DNA of 64,000 bases from Oceanobacillus chungangensis (lineage in GTDB: Bacteria; Bacillota; Bacilli; Bacillales; Amphibacillaceae). Position 1 is the stretch's first letter. Each line of letters opens with the position of its first letter. Below, one piece after another: positions 49,439-58,625 of the stretch. The DNA is taken from contig NZ_PIOD01000002.1 in the NCBI RefSeq assembly GCF_003369565.1, positions 124,001-188,000 on the forward strand, read 5' to 3'. Both the position numbers and the translations under genes were made by a program. The notes beneath the pieces are model-generated. The model was given only the letters and a program-made list of their open reading frames with translations. It had not been told where the DNA came from and did no database searches.

Positions 49439-49647
49439 TTCTTATCCTCCCTTCTGAATTGATAAAGATATATGAAGAATTTCCCTTTACAGTTTCCGTA
49501 AGATTGTTCAAGTATAGTTCATGCATCATTTCCAGTAATAAGTGAGGCCTCTTTTGGTCTGCAAGCAGCTAAATGGCTGCACAGTTAATTCTTTTACAAT
49601 ATAATATGTATACATAGCCTTGAATTGTGCAATAGCTATTATAATAG

Positions 49648-49676
49648 TTGACGTTTATTAATTGAAGCTATAAAAT
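49648..49676 (+). promoter_or_regulatory. Promoter of the valS leader
   Basis: TTGACG (49648-49653), 17-bp spacer, TAAAAT (49671-49676), about 35 bp before the T-box begins. Confidence 0.7.
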
Positions 49677-49710
49677 GAAAGTAAATTACCTTCAAGTTTA
49701 TACGTAAATG

Positions 49711-49957
49711 CGAGGATAGGGAAGAGTACAAGATAAATACCTAAAGAGAGGGAAATGTTTGCTGAGAATTTCCCAGGATAGTTTATTTTGGAAGGTCGCC
49801 CTTGATGCAGCATCTTTGAAGTCACAGTAGGAGATGCCGGGAGTCTGCCGTTATTAGCTAATAAGTGTATGAACTATTAATTGGTTTATAAACAAAGGTG
49901 GTACCACGGAAGCTAACCCTTTTCGTCCTTTATTTTAAGGATGAAAAGGTTTTTTTT
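49711..49957 (+). promoter_or_regulatory. T-box riboswitch (tRNA-Val), valS leader
   Basis: Stem I holds an AGTA/S-turn-type GAAGAGTACAAGATAAATAC and GCTG at 49761-49764. The specifier context TTGAAGTCACAGTAGG gives codon GTC (Val) at 49821-49823. The T-box sequence AAGGTGGTACCACGGAAGC at about 49895-49912 contains TGG for pairing with the uncharged tRNA 3' end. The terminator AACCCTTTTCGTCCTT / AAGGATGAAAAGGTT with TTTTTT follows. Uncharged tRNA-Val would favour the antiterminator and turn valS on. Confidence 0.95.
49917..49957 (+). terminator. T-box controlled terminator
   Basis: CCTTTTCGTCCTT pairs with AAGGATGAAAAGG around TATTTT, followed by TTTTTTTTAG. Mutually exclusive with the antiterminator. 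Confidence 0.9.
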
Positions 49958-49967
49958 AGTTTACTTT

Positions 49968-50130
49968 GGCAGTTATGAAAGTATAAAATATTTCTTACTG
50001 CATAATTGCAACTAAGGTTATCGCCGAAAAGCTTGGTGAACACCAAGTTTTATAACAGTAAAAGTTTTTCACTGCGAAGGTGCGGCTGAGGCTTTTATCT
50101 AAATGCTGGTGACAGTTAAGTTTTCTACTA
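49968..50130 (+). repeat. Two tandem family B repeats between T-box terminator and valS
   Basis: Copy one (49968-50054): GGCAGTTATGAAAGTATAAA, CTTACTGCATAATTGCAACT, AAGGTTATCGCCGAAAAGCT, TGGTGAACACCAAGTTTTAT. Copy two (50055-50130) begins AACAGTAAAAGTTTTTCACT and ends GGTGACAGTTAAGTTTTCTA. Both are read through into valS mRNA and end just before its Shine-Dalgarno. Confidence 0.75.
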
Positions 50131-50145
50131 TTAGGAGGTCAAAAA

Positions 50146-52791
50146 ATGAGTGAGCAAGAAAAAACATCACTTCCATCAAAATATAATCCACAGGAAGTTG
50201 AAAAAGGTCGTTATCAATTTTGGTTAGAAGGTAAATATTTTGAAGCTACGGGGGAACCAGATAAAGAGCCGTATTCCATTGTTATTCCACCGCCAAATGT
50301 GACAGGAAAACTGCATCTAGGCCATGCATGGGATACGACGATGCAGGATACCATTTCCCGGATGAAACGAATGCAAGGGTACGATGTTCTATGGTTACCT
50401 GGAATGGATCATGCAGGTATTGCTACACAAGCAAAAGTTGAAGCAAAATTAAAAGAACAAGGCACGAACCGTTATGATTTAGGGCGTGAGAAATTCCTTG
50501 ATACAGCATGGGAATGGAAGGAAGAATATGCCGATTTCATTCGCTCCCAATGGGAAAAGATGGGATTAGGGCTCGATTACTCACGTGAACGTTTCACACT
50601 TGATGAAGGATTATCAGAAGCGGTTAAGGAAGTATTTGTAAAGCTTTATGAAAAAGGGCTTATCTATCGCGGAGAGTACATTATTAACTGGGATCCACAA
50701 ACTCAAACTGCATTATCTGATATAGAAGTAATCTATGAAGAGGTTCACGGTAAGTTTTACCATATGAACTATCCAATTAAGGATAGTGAAGAAACTATTG
50801 AAATCGCAACAACACGTCCAGAAACAATGCTCGGTGATACGGCGGTTGCTGTCCATCCGAAAGATGAGCGTTACCAGCATCTAATCGGTAAAACCGTAAT
50901 TTTACCAATCGTTGGTCGAGAAATTCCAATTGTTGCCGATGAATACGTTGATATGGAATTAGGTTCAGGAGCTGTTAAAATTACACCAGCACATGATCCA
51001 AACGACTTTGAAGTAGGAAATCGTCATAATTTAGAACGAATCCTAGTGATGAATGAAGATGGGTCAATGAATGAAAATGCAGGTAAATATCAAGGACTTG
51101 ATCGTTTTGAGTGCCGAAAACAAATCGTAAAAGATCTTCAAGAAATGAGTGTCCTTTTTAATATTGAGGAACGAATTCATCAAGTTGGTCATTCTGAACG
51201 AAGTGGTGCAGTAGTGGAACCATATTTATCAACGCAATGGTTTGTAAAAATGCAGCCACTTGCAGATGAAGTAATTGAATTACAAAAGAGCGAGAACAAA
51301 GTAAACTTTGTTCCCGAGCGTTTTGAAAATACGTATTTAGGCTGGATGGAAAATATCCGCGATTGGTGTATTTCTCGTCAGTTATGGTGGGGGCATCGTA
51401 TCCCAGCTTGGTATCATAAAGAAACTGGCGAAGTATATGTAGGGAAGGAAGCACCACAGGATATCGAAAACTGGAAGCAGGATGAGGATGTACTAGATAC
51501 ATGGTTCTCATCAGCATTATGGCCATTCTCAACGATGGGTTGGCCTGATACGGACGCAGAAGATTTCAAACGATACTTCCCAACCGATGTACTTGTAACT
51601 GGGTATGACATTATCTTCTTCTGGGTTGCTCGGATGATTTTCCAATCGAAGGAATTTACAGGAGAACGACCGTTCAAGGATGTTTTAATTCATGGGTTGA
51701 TTCGTGATGAACAAGGACGAAAAATGAGTAAATCGCTTGGAAATGGTGTCGATCCAATGGATGTCATTGATAAATATGGTGCAGATTCACTCCGTTACTT
51801 CTTACTTACTGGATCAACTCCAGGGCAGGATTTACGTTTCTATTGGGAAAAAGTAGAGTCAACATGGAATTTTGCTAACAAAGTGTGGAATGCTTCCCGT
51901 TTCTCTCTAATGAACATGGAAGGATTTACGTATGAGGATATTGATTTAACCGGTGAATTGTCACTTGCAGATAAATGGATTTTGACTAGACTGAATGAAA
52001 CGATTGAACATGTAACGAAAAATACCGATAAATATGAATTCGGTGAAGCTGGTCGTCATCTATACAACTTTATTTGGGATGAGTTATGTGATTGGTATAT
52101 CGAAATGGCGAAATTGCCGTTATATGGCGATGATGAAGCGAAGAAGAAAACAACTCGCTCCGTACTCGCACATGTACTGGATCAAACAATGCGTATGTTA
52201 CATCCATACATGCCATTCATTACGGAAGAAATCTGGCAGCAATTACCACACAATGGGGATTCGATAACAGTAGCAAAATGGCCGGAAGTACGAAGCGAAT
52301 TCCATGATGATACAGCAGCAAAAGAAATGAAACGTTTAGTTGCAATTATTAAGTCTGTACGTAATATTCGTGCAGAAGTAGATACACCTATGTCTAAACA
52401 AATTAGCTTGCTAATTCAGGCACAGGATGATGCAGTAGTGAAAGAACTGGAGCAAGAGCGCGAGTATTTGGAACGCTTCTGTAATCCTAGTGAATTAACA
52501 ATTGCTACGAAATTAGCTGTACCAGAAAAAGCGATGTCAGCAGTTGTAACAGGTGCAGAGTTATTCCTGCCACTCGAAGGATTAATTGATTTTGACAAAG
52601 AAATTGAACGATTGGAAAAAGAATTAGAGAAATGGACAAAAGAAGTGGAACGTGTTCAGAAGAAGCTAGGCAACCAAGGCTTTGTAAGCAAGGCACCACA
52701 AGCTGTTGTCGATGAAGAAAAACGAAAAGAACAAGATTATCTTGATAAACAAGCCAAAGTGAAAGCTAGACTTAAGGAATTAAAAGGGTAA
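50146..52791 (+). CDS. valS: Valine-tRNA ligase
   Basis: Class Ia synthetase, 881 residues. HIGH-type motif HLGH at residues 57-60 ([15 protein letters not shown]). CP1 editing domain around [22 protein letters not shown] motif at 526-530 ([14 protein letters not shown]). C-terminal coiled-coil arm from about 810 ([18 protein letters not shown]). TAGGAGGTC precedes ATG. Controlled by the upstream valine T-box. Confidence 0.98.
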   Translation: MSEQEKTSLPSKYNPQEVEKGRYQFWLEGKYFEATGEPDKEPYSIVIPPPNVTGKLHLGHAWDTTMQDTISRMKRMQGYDVLWLPGMDHAGIATQAKVEAKLKEQGTNRYDLGREKFLDTAWEWKEEYADFIRSQWEKMGLGLDYSRERFTLDEGLSEAVKEVFVKLYEKGLIYRGEYIINWDPQTQTALSDIEVIYEEVHGKFYHMNYPIKDSEETIEIATTRPETMLGDTAVAVHPKDERYQHLIGKTVILPIVGREIPIVADEYVDMELGSGAVKITPAHDPNDFEVGNRHNLERILVMNEDGSMNENAGKYQGLDRFECRKQIVKDLQEMSVLFNIEERIHQVGHSERSGAVVEPYLSTQWFVKMQPLADEVIELQKSENKVNFVPERFENTYLGWMENIRDWCISRQLWWGHRIPAWYHKETGEVYVGKEAPQDIENWKQDEDVLDTWFSSALWPFSTMGWPDTDAEDFKRYFPTDVLVTGYDIIFFWVARMIFQSKEFTGERPFKDVLIHGLIRDEQGRKMSKSLGNGVDPMDVIDKYGADSLRYFLLTGSTPGQDLRFYWEKVESTWNFANKVWNASRFSLMNMEGFTYEDIDLTGELSLADKWILTRLNETIEHVTKNTDKYEFGEAGRHLYNFIWDELCDWYIEMAKLPLYGDDEAKKKTTRSVLAHVLDQTMRMLHPYMPFITEEIWQQLPHNGDSITVAKWPEVRSEFHDDTAAKEMKRLVAIIKSVRNIRAEVDTPMSKQISLLIQAQDDAVVKELEQEREYLERFCNPSELTIATKLAVPEKAMSAVVTGAELFLPLEGLIDFDKEIERLEKELEKWTKEVERVQKKLGNQGFVSKAPQAVVDEEKRKEQDYLDKQAKVKARLKELKG

Positions 52792-52796
52792 TACAA

Positions 52797-52833
52797 GAAG
52801 CGGAAATTCATGATGAATTTCCGCTATTTTTTT
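52797..52833 (+). terminator. valS terminator
   Basis: AGCGGAAATTC pairs with GAATTTCCGCT around ATGAT, followed by ATTTTTTTAG. Confidence 0.92.
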
Positions 52834-53085
52834 AGAGGAATTTCCGCTAAAAAGGCACCGTACTGGGACTGCGAATACTCGCCCTAATGAAATACTATGT
52901 TGTGATTGGAGATCTCACGTACGTGGCCCAGTCCATAAGGAGACTATAACGACTCTCTAATGTTTGCTCGAAATAACATACTATATGTCACATTATTTAT
53001 TAAATCATTAGACATCATTCGTCTTACTTCTTATAGCTCCTGTGCTAGAGTTGAATTAATTACTCTAGCAAAGCGGGGGAAAAGC
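52834..53085. other. Gap between valS and spoIIB, no folC
   Basis: Contains CACCGTACTGGGACTGCGAA and CACGTACGTGGCCCAGTCC, which partly pair into a long hairpin, and no gene. In B. subtilis folC and comC occupy this interval. Confidence 0.45.
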
Positions 53086-53988
53086 GTGGCTAAGAAAAAA
53101 AAGGTAATCATCAAACAAAATGGTAAAGTTATCAATCAGCAAAAACATCAGTCCATCAGGAAATTGGCTGATACTAATTTCTACCAAGGAGAGCAAGCGG
53201 CAACCGTCCAAGAATCGGAACAGGATAATGTAGATGAAGAAGTTCAAACGTTTGCGAGTCTAAAGCAACCGAAAATGCAACAAGGAAAGAAAACGGGGCG
53301 TTTTCGCTCACTTCGAACACTGCTTATAGCAATCGGTTCTGCAATAATAATTGGTTCGGTTTTAAGTTATGTGATGTTTCAAATTTTTGTAATTGTCGAT
53401 GGCAATCAAGCGGCAGATCCAGGTCTAGCAACAACACCTATAAATCAACGGGATAATCAGGAGGCTATCCCTACACAAGCACATTCTCTTATATCTTTAA
53501 ATGCATTTGTTTTACAAGCAGGCGTGTTTTCAAATAAAACGAATGCTGATGAGTGGATGAACATATTTGCGGATGCTGGTCTAGAAGCAATCGTTTGGGA
53601 AAAGGATGATCAATACTTTTTATTTTTAGGAGTAGCTGCTACAAAAGAACAGGCCAAAACAATTGCAACCGGACTTACGACTGAATTTGATATATTTGTT
53701 AAGGAATGGTCAACAGCTGAAGGGGAGGTTAAACTTACGGATGGAGAATTTCAGTTCGTTCAGCAATTTACAGAGGATTTTCAGACAGCACTGTCAGTTC
53801 TAAGTGATCCGCTAGCAACTTTACCGGAAAACATATTTACAGAACCTAGTGAACAAACTGTTGCTGATTCTGAGATACTAGGATCAATAACTTCAGAAAT
53901 CTCTAAAATAAATGAGTTAACATCAACAGAAGCCAACTTAAGTTTACTACGACTTATGAACCAGTACGATCAGTTATTAAGCCAATAA
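53086..53988 (+). CDS. spoIIB: SpoIIB-like sporulation protein with SPOR domain
   Basis: Septal protein that helps localise SpoIIM/P/D at engulfment. The GTG start at 53086, after GCGGGGGAAA, gives 300 residues starting with a basic MAKKKKVIIKQNGKV like Bacillus SpoIIB; longer in-frame reading to 52960 lacks a ribosome-binding site. One membrane helix at about 77-100 (LLIAIGSAIIIGSVLSYVMF). A SPOR (peptidoglycan-binding) region runs from about 142 (SLNAFVLQAGVFSNKTNADEW) to 210. Low sequence similarity is normal for this protein; the position before radC/mreB supports it. Confidence 0.82.
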   Translation: MAKKKKVIIKQNGKVINQQKHQSIRKLADTNFYQGEQAATVQESEQDNVDEEVQTFASLKQPKMQQGKKTGRFRSLRTLLIAIGSAIIIGSVLSYVMFQIFVIVDGNQAADPGLATTPINQRDNQEAIPTQAHSLISLNAFVLQAGVFSNKTNADEWMNIFADAGLEAIVWEKDDQYFLFLGVAATKEQAKTIATGLTTEFDIFVKEWSTAEGEVKLTDGEFQFVQQFTEDFQTALSVLSDPLATLPENIFTEPSEQTVADSEILGSITSEISKINELTSTEANLSLLRLMNQYDQLLSQ

Positions 53989-54211
53989 CAACATCTAAAT
54001 AAATCGCTGCTTTCATCTTTTGCTTGTTGCCTTATTAAATTTTACCGTTTTTCTATTTTGGGTAATGATTCATCATTGATAATTGACTTTTCTCTTAGCA
54101 CATAAATGATTTTTCAACCTGATTCACTACTTTATTATGTGGATTTAGCAGTTTGTGTTCCTGCTCTTCTCTAAGTAATATGATTGTATCTTATGAAAGG
54201 AGGAGAAAATA

Positions 54212-54752
54212 GTGTCGCTATCAATGATTACAATTAAAGATGTTCCCAAGGAGGAACGACCGCGGGAAAGATTGTTAAGTTTAGGTTCGGAACATCTTTC
54301 AAACCAAGAGATTCTAGCAATATTAATTGGTAGTGGAACGAGAGAAGAGCCTGTTATGGCACTCTCAAATCGTATTTTAATGCATTTTGAAGGTCTAAAA
54401 TTGTTGAAGGAAGCAACGATTGAAGAGTTGATTGCGATTAAAGGGATAGGTGAAGCTAAGGGGGTATTGATTTTAGCTGCAATAGAACTTGGAAAGAGAA
54501 TGAATCAGTACAAGCCAAATGAGAAGTATATTATCCGTTCTCCGGACGATGGCGCGAGTTATGTCATGGAGGAAATGCGCCACTTGAAGCAGGAGCATTT
54601 TGTTGTCCTCTTCCTCAACACTAAAAACCAGATTGTTCATCGTCAAACAATTTTTATCGGTAGTCTGAATGCATCGATTGTACACCCTAGAGAAGTGTAC
54701 CGCGAGGCAGTAAAACGATCAGCAGCATCGATTATTGTTGCCCATAACCATC
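54212..54752 (+). CDS. radC: RadC (JAMM/MPN+ family), 5' exon
   Basis: First 180 codons plus one base of radC. GTG start after AAAGGAGGAGA. An N-terminal UPF0758 helical region with a helix-hairpin-helix (IAIKGIGEAKGVLILAAIELG), then the JAMM domain with EHFVVLFLNTKNQ and SLNASIVHPREVYREAV, ending in the first half of the zinc motif, His-Asn-His (CAT AAC CAT C). Without splicing the frame runs eight bases' worth of new codons into RATCS and stops. The rest of the gene lies at 55698-55846. RadC's role is unsettled; earlier DNA repair claims were withdrawn. Confidence 0.93.
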
Positions 54753-55697
54753 GTGCGACATGTTCGTAACTGAAAAGGTTACGCACGCTTCCTTATATAA
54801 GGGAAGTGTGAACGCTTAACTCGATAGGTAGAATGATAGAATAATATCTTGGTTGTTAAGTACGCATAAGCAATTTTTTACTGTCAAAGTGCAGCTAGCA
54901 CATCAGCTAAATACTTAGTGACAACCTAGCATTCTAAAAATGCCTACTCTAATCCTCCGACATGCTGGATTTGATGTGTATAAGAACCTGGTATGAAGCT
55001 CGGTGAAGTCGGCTGAACGTTGTCGTAGTGCTATGTAGTAACCGAAAGCCAATCTGAAGTGGTTGGTGCAGCGGATAGGCCGGGAGTCGAAAAAAACTTA
55101 ATATGGTGAGAATGTGCAAAAATCACTGACGAACTAGCGAAGGAAATGTCTGAAAGTGGGACCATTTAGAAATGAATGGACTTGATTAATAATCAAGTGT
55201 GTTCCGTGGACGAGTAAACGATGGTTATGAAAGCTCCACGCACCGGTAAAGCGGTGGAGAGGACACCAGGCAAGAGCTAGCACCTAAATTAAGAACTGAT
55301 AGAGTTAAGTGAACGTGGAAAGCTGCCAACATGGAGAGTACACACTCGGACGAAGTGTTAGAAAGGAAATGTTTTATCAATAACTTTCTTTTATGGCAGT
55401 GAGAGTAGAGGCAGGAGCAAGGACGTTTCTGTAATGGAAACCGAGTTATAGCCTCAAGTCGTTTTGTCCAATTTCGTTCAGCTCAATCATCTAGAATTAA
55501 CTTTACGTTATATAATAAGAATGAAATAGACCTCGATATGAAAAGCAAGAACATCTTCAAAAAAATCCCCAACATAACAATGATTGAGTATAACGAAAGA
55601 TGACAAACGATGGAGTGCCGTGTGCGATGAAAGTTGCATGCACGGTACGGAGCAGGGGAAAAGGCGGTGATTATCTCAAAGCCTTACCTATTGCTAT
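54753..55697 (+). ncRNA. Group II intron without protein ORF, inserted in radC
   Basis: Starts GTGCGACATG (consensus GUGYG) and ends CTATTGCTAT (consensus AY). Domain V is a canonical 34-nt hairpin at 55614-55647: GTGCCGTGT pairs with GCACGGTAC, a 2-nt AT bulge, then GCGAT-GAAA-GTTGC. Domain VI follows (AGCAGGGG ... CCTATTGCT with an unpaired A near the 3' end). The sequence GATGGTTATG at 55220-55229 is perfectly complementary to the last 10 nt of the 5' exon (CATAACCATC), a strong EBS1 candidate. Removing 945 nt joins CAT-AAC-CAT-C to CA-AGC-GGG-GAT, restoring His-Asn-His-Pro-Ser-Gly-Asp. No ORF of 60 codons lies inside, so splicing must be autocatalytic or helped in trans. The usual AGC triad reads TGC in domain V, which may weaken activity. 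Confidence 0.93.
54851..54936 (+). repeat. Degenerate family B element nested in the intron
   Basis: GGTTGTTAAGTACGCATAAG, TTTTACTGTCAAAGTGCAGC, TAAATACTTAGTGACAACCT and GCATTCTAA line up with the second valS copy (50055-50130). Conservation is moderate, so this is a tentative identification. Confidence 0.5.
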
Positions 55698-55846
55698 CAA
55701 GCGGGGATCCCTCCCCATCACAAGAAGATATCCATGTCACAAGAAGACTGGTTGAATCAGGGAAAATAATTGGCATTGATTTATTAGACCACTTGATTAT
55801 AGGGGATCAAAAATTTGTGTCATTAAAAGAAAAAGGATACTTGTAA
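55698..55846 (+). CDS. radC: RadC, 3' exon
   Basis: 149 nt that complete radC after splicing: CA-AGC-GGG-GAT-CCC gives Pro-Ser-Gly-Asp-Pro, then [20 protein letters not shown] and [12 protein letters not shown], ending EKGYL. The total spliced CDS is 690 nt (229 residues), matching family length. The Asp of SGD and upstream histidines form the JAMM zinc site, so function depends on splicing. A minimal frame from a GTG/ATG in domain V would not give a useful protein. Confidence 0.93.
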
Positions 55847-55903
55847 TACTAATACTATCAATTTTGGTTATAATTTCGTATAATTAAATATGGATTCGTA
55901 ATG

Positions 55904-55946
55904 TAGCGCCATTTTCGTAATTTCTTATAGAAAAAGTGGCGCTTAT
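55904..55946 (+). terminator. Likely radC terminator
   Basis: AGCGCCATTTT pairs with AAAAGTGGCGCT around a 16-nt loop, followed by TATTC. Moderate T-content. Confidence 0.55.
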
Positions 55947-56087
55947 TCAGCTTGATAGGAACAAGCTGGCGATATACAATGATAACGGTAAGTGCCATAA
56001 TTAATGTTTATATGCACGAGTAAAAATTAATCTGTATCGCAGAGCTACATATAAGATTTGAATTGTGATTTGGAGAGGGAGATTGTT

Positions 56088-57128
56088 TTGACTAGATTTA
56101 GTTTGTCACAAGATATCGGTATCGACCTGGGGACAGCGAATACCCTTGTATATGTTAATGGAAAAGGGATCGTCGTAAGAGAGCCTTCAGTCGTCGCAAA
56201 AAATGCACAAACAGGGGAAATCGAAGCAGTTGGAAGTGCAGCAAGAAATATGATTGGAAGAACACCAGGGAATATTCAAGTAATAAGACCGATGAAGGAC
56301 GGTGTCATTGCAGACTATGATACAACGGCATCGATGATGAAATATTACATCAAGAAAGCAATGCGGAAACGATCTTCTTTTGCTAGGAAACCAAGTGTCA
56401 TTATTTGTGTTCCTTCTGGTATTACAATGGTAGAAGAACGTGCAGTTATTGATGCAGCAAAGCAAGCAGGTGCAAAGGAAGCCTTCCCAATTGCTGAGCC
56501 TTTTGCTGCTGCAATTGGGGCGGGTTTACCGGTATGGGAGCCGACTGGAAGTATGATAGTTGATATCGGTGGTGGTACGACGGAGGTTGCTGTTATTTCT
56601 TTAGGCGGAATTGTTACCAGCCAGTCGATCCGAATTGCCGGGGATGATATGGATGAAGCAATCATTCAATATGTTCGCAAAAACTATAGCCTCATGATTG
56701 GGGAAAGATCTGCAGAATCACTTAAAATGGATATCGGCAGTGCAGGTGAGGTTACAGAGGATGTTGAAATGGAAGTCCGTGGTCGTGACTTATTAACTGG
56801 TTTGCCGAAAACAGTTACCGTAACTGCATCTGAGATTGCTTCTTCCATCAATGATGCAGTAAGTGCAATCGTAGAAGGTGTGAAAAGCACATTAGAAAAA
56901 ACTCCACCAGAACTTGCAGCAGATATTATGGATCGTGGAATTGTGTTATCTGGCGGTGGTGCATTATTAAAAAATTTAGACAAAGTTATCAGTGATGAGA
57001 CGAGGATACCTGTATTTGTTACAGAGGAACCGTTAGACAGTGTCGCGACTGGAACAGGTAAATCATTAGAGTTTATTCAACAGTTCCGTTCCAATCCAAA
57101 CATTTCTTCTCATCCTTCCATAATTTAA
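56088..57128 (+). CDS. mreB: Rod shape-determining protein MreB
   Basis: Bacterial actin directing elongasome movement. Start: TTG at 56088 after TGGAGAGGGAG, giving 346 residues ([23 protein letters not shown]). An in-frame start at 56058 would add ten residues without a site. ATP-binding elements: [15 protein letters not shown] (phosphate 1), [15 protein letters not shown] (phosphate 2) and [15 protein letters not shown] (adenosine). First gene of mreBCD, 12 nt before mreC. Confidence 0.95.
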   Translation: MTRFSLSQDIGIDLGTANTLVYVNGKGIVVREPSVVAKNAQTGEIEAVGSAARNMIGRTPGNIQVIRPMKDGVIADYDTTASMMKYYIKKAMRKRSSFARKPSVIICVPSGITMVEERAVIDAAKQAGAKEAFPIAEPFAAAIGAGLPVWEPTGSMIVDIGGGTTEVAVISLGGIVTSQSIRIAGDDMDEAIIQYVRKNYSLMIGERSAESLKMDIGSAGEVTEDVEMEVRGRDLLTGLPKTVTVTASEIASSINDAVSAIVEGVKSTLEKTPPELAADIMDRGIVLSGGGALLKNLDKVISDETRIPVFVTEEPLDSVATGTGKSLEFIQQFRSNPNISSHPSII

Positions 57129-57140
57129 GAGGGTGTTGTT

Positions 57141-58016
57141 ATGCCGTTTTTACGAAACAAAAAATTATTTGTATTTTTAATAGGATTTATTATCCTCGTT
57201 ATCCTAATTGGATACTCGTTAAATAATCGAGATAATCCAAATACAGCTGAGAAATTTTTAAACGATGTTGTTGGATGGGGACAGAATGTCATTCATACCC
57301 CAGTCAATTTTGTAACAGATATTGTTGCAAATATTAAAGATTTCAAAAGTACGTATGAAGAAAATCAGGTATTAAGAGAACAAATTGCACAGCATAAGGG
57401 GCTAGTGTATCAAGTGCAGGAGCTTAAAAAAGAAAATGAGCAGCTCCGTAACAATTTAAATATTACAGAAACTATTCGCGACTATAATCCAATTCAAGCC
57501 ACGGTTATTGCACGTTCTCCTGAGCAATGGCTCAATGAAGTTACAATTAATAAAGGTGAGCAGCATGGGATTAAACAGAATATGGTAGTAATCACTGCTG
57601 AAGGCATGGTTGGGAAAGTTAAAACAGCCAATGGATTTACATCAAAAGTGCAATTATTGTCTGGGTTTGATGAGTATAACCGGATATCCGCGATGATTTC
57701 GCGTGAAGAAGGTGGCAATATATACGGAATGATTGAAGGATTTGATAAGGAAACGAACTCGCTTTTATTCAGGATTATTGAGGAATCTGATACAGATATA
57801 GAAGAAGGCGAATTAGTCGTTTCATCTGGTATGGGTGGCGTATTCCCAGCAGGGCTTCAAATTGGAACGGTTAAGGATGTCGTCTCCGATCAATATGGCT
57901 TAACTCGTACAGCACTAGTGGAACCGGCAGCAGAAATGTATGAAGTTAATCAAGTGATAGTGCTTGACAGAAGTATTGAGGGAGTAGAAGAAAGTGAAAC
58001 TGAGGGGGATGAGTAA
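57141..58016 (+). CDS. mreC: Rod shape-determining protein MreC
   Basis: A 291-residue elongasome protein. One N-terminal membrane helix (LFVFLIGFIILVILIGYSL), coiled coil at about 65-105 (YEENQVLREQIAQHKGLVYQ), then the two beta-barrel extracellular domains (WLNEVTINKGEQHGIKQNMVV, VSSGMGGVFPAGLQIGTV). Its acidic tail is SIEGVEESETEGDE. The stop TAA overlaps the mreD ATG by one base. Confidence 0.95.
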   Translation: MPFLRNKKLFVFLIGFIILVILIGYSLNNRDNPNTAEKFLNDVVGWGQNVIHTPVNFVTDIVANIKDFKSTYEENQVLREQIAQHKGLVYQVQELKKENEQLRNNLNITETIRDYNPIQATVIARSPEQWLNEVTINKGEQHGIKQNMVVITAEGMVGKVKTANGFTSKVQLLSGFDEYNRISAMISREEGGNIYGMIEGFDKETNSLLFRIIEESDTDIEEGELVVSSGMGGVFPAGLQIGTVKDVVSDQYGLTRTALVEPAAEMYEVNQVIVLDRSIEGVEESETEGDE

Positions 58017-58540
58017 TGAAACGATTATATATCCCGCTCCTTCTATTTCTCCTGCTAATACTTGAAGGAGTTGCAATCGACTTTTTGCCATCAACCGTTG
58101 TGATGGGCAATCAATTATTTACTCCACATTGGGTAGCAGGTTTTTTAGTGCTTGTGGCGGTATTGTATGATAAAGATGATACATATTTTGCGGTAGTATA
58201 TGCACTTATTTTTGGTTTGCTTTTAGATGCTGTATATGCTGGGGTTTTAGGGGTATATATGTTCTCCTATACAGTTTCAATTTATATTATCCAAAACTTA
58301 AAGAAAATGCTACACGGTAATTTCTTTGTCGTGGTATTATTAGGTGTAGTGGGTATTATCATAGCAGATATTATGATTTATATTATCTATTTAATCATTG
58401 GGATGACTGATATGTTTTGGCAAGATTATTTATTTAATCGTTTGCTACCGACGGTATTACTTAATCTTTTATTTATGATTATTATCTATCCCCTGTTTGC
58501 GAAAAGAGTACAACGATGGGGAAATGAACAATTGGATTGA
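58016..58540 (+). CDS. mreD: Rod shape-determining protein MreD
   Basis: A 174-residue membrane protein with five to six helices. N-terminal LLLFLLLILEGVAIDFLPS and the conserved FGLLLDAVYAGVLGVYMFSY are typical. It starts within the mreC stop (TAATG), so it is translationally coupled. Confidence 0.92.
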   Translation: MKRLYIPLLLFLLLILEGVAIDFLPSTVVMGNQLFTPHWVAGFLVLVAVLYDKDDTYFAVVYALIFGLLLDAVYAGVLGVYMFSYTVSIYIIQNLKKMLHGNFFVVVLLGVVGIIIADIMIYIIYLIIGMTDMFWQDYLFNRLLPTVLLNLLFMIIIYPLFAKRVQRWGNEQLD

Positions 58541-58625
58541 AGAAATTCATTCAGATTGTTGCAGTTAATTATTGACTTTAACTAATGCTGTAAATGCGTT
58601 AAGGATGTAATGAGGTGACTTTATT

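Noticed and set aside
14068-54936. CRISPR array formed by the spaced family B repeats
   Set aside because: Copies are kilobases apart, in both orientations, with no regular spacers and no cas genes.
54753-55697. Insertion sequence or integron-like element in radC
   Set aside because: No transposase, terminal inverted repeats or target duplication; ends and domain V fit a group II intron instead.
54753-55697. Group IIC intron like the structurally solved Oceanobacillus iheyensis intron
   Set aside because: That class typically inserts after terminator hairpins and uses short EBS1 pairing; this one sits in coding sequence with a 10-nt match.
55634-55846. Independent 70-residue protein starting in the intron
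   Set aside because: Its start lies within domain V and the conserved part is simply the radC 3' exon; the splice model explains it better.
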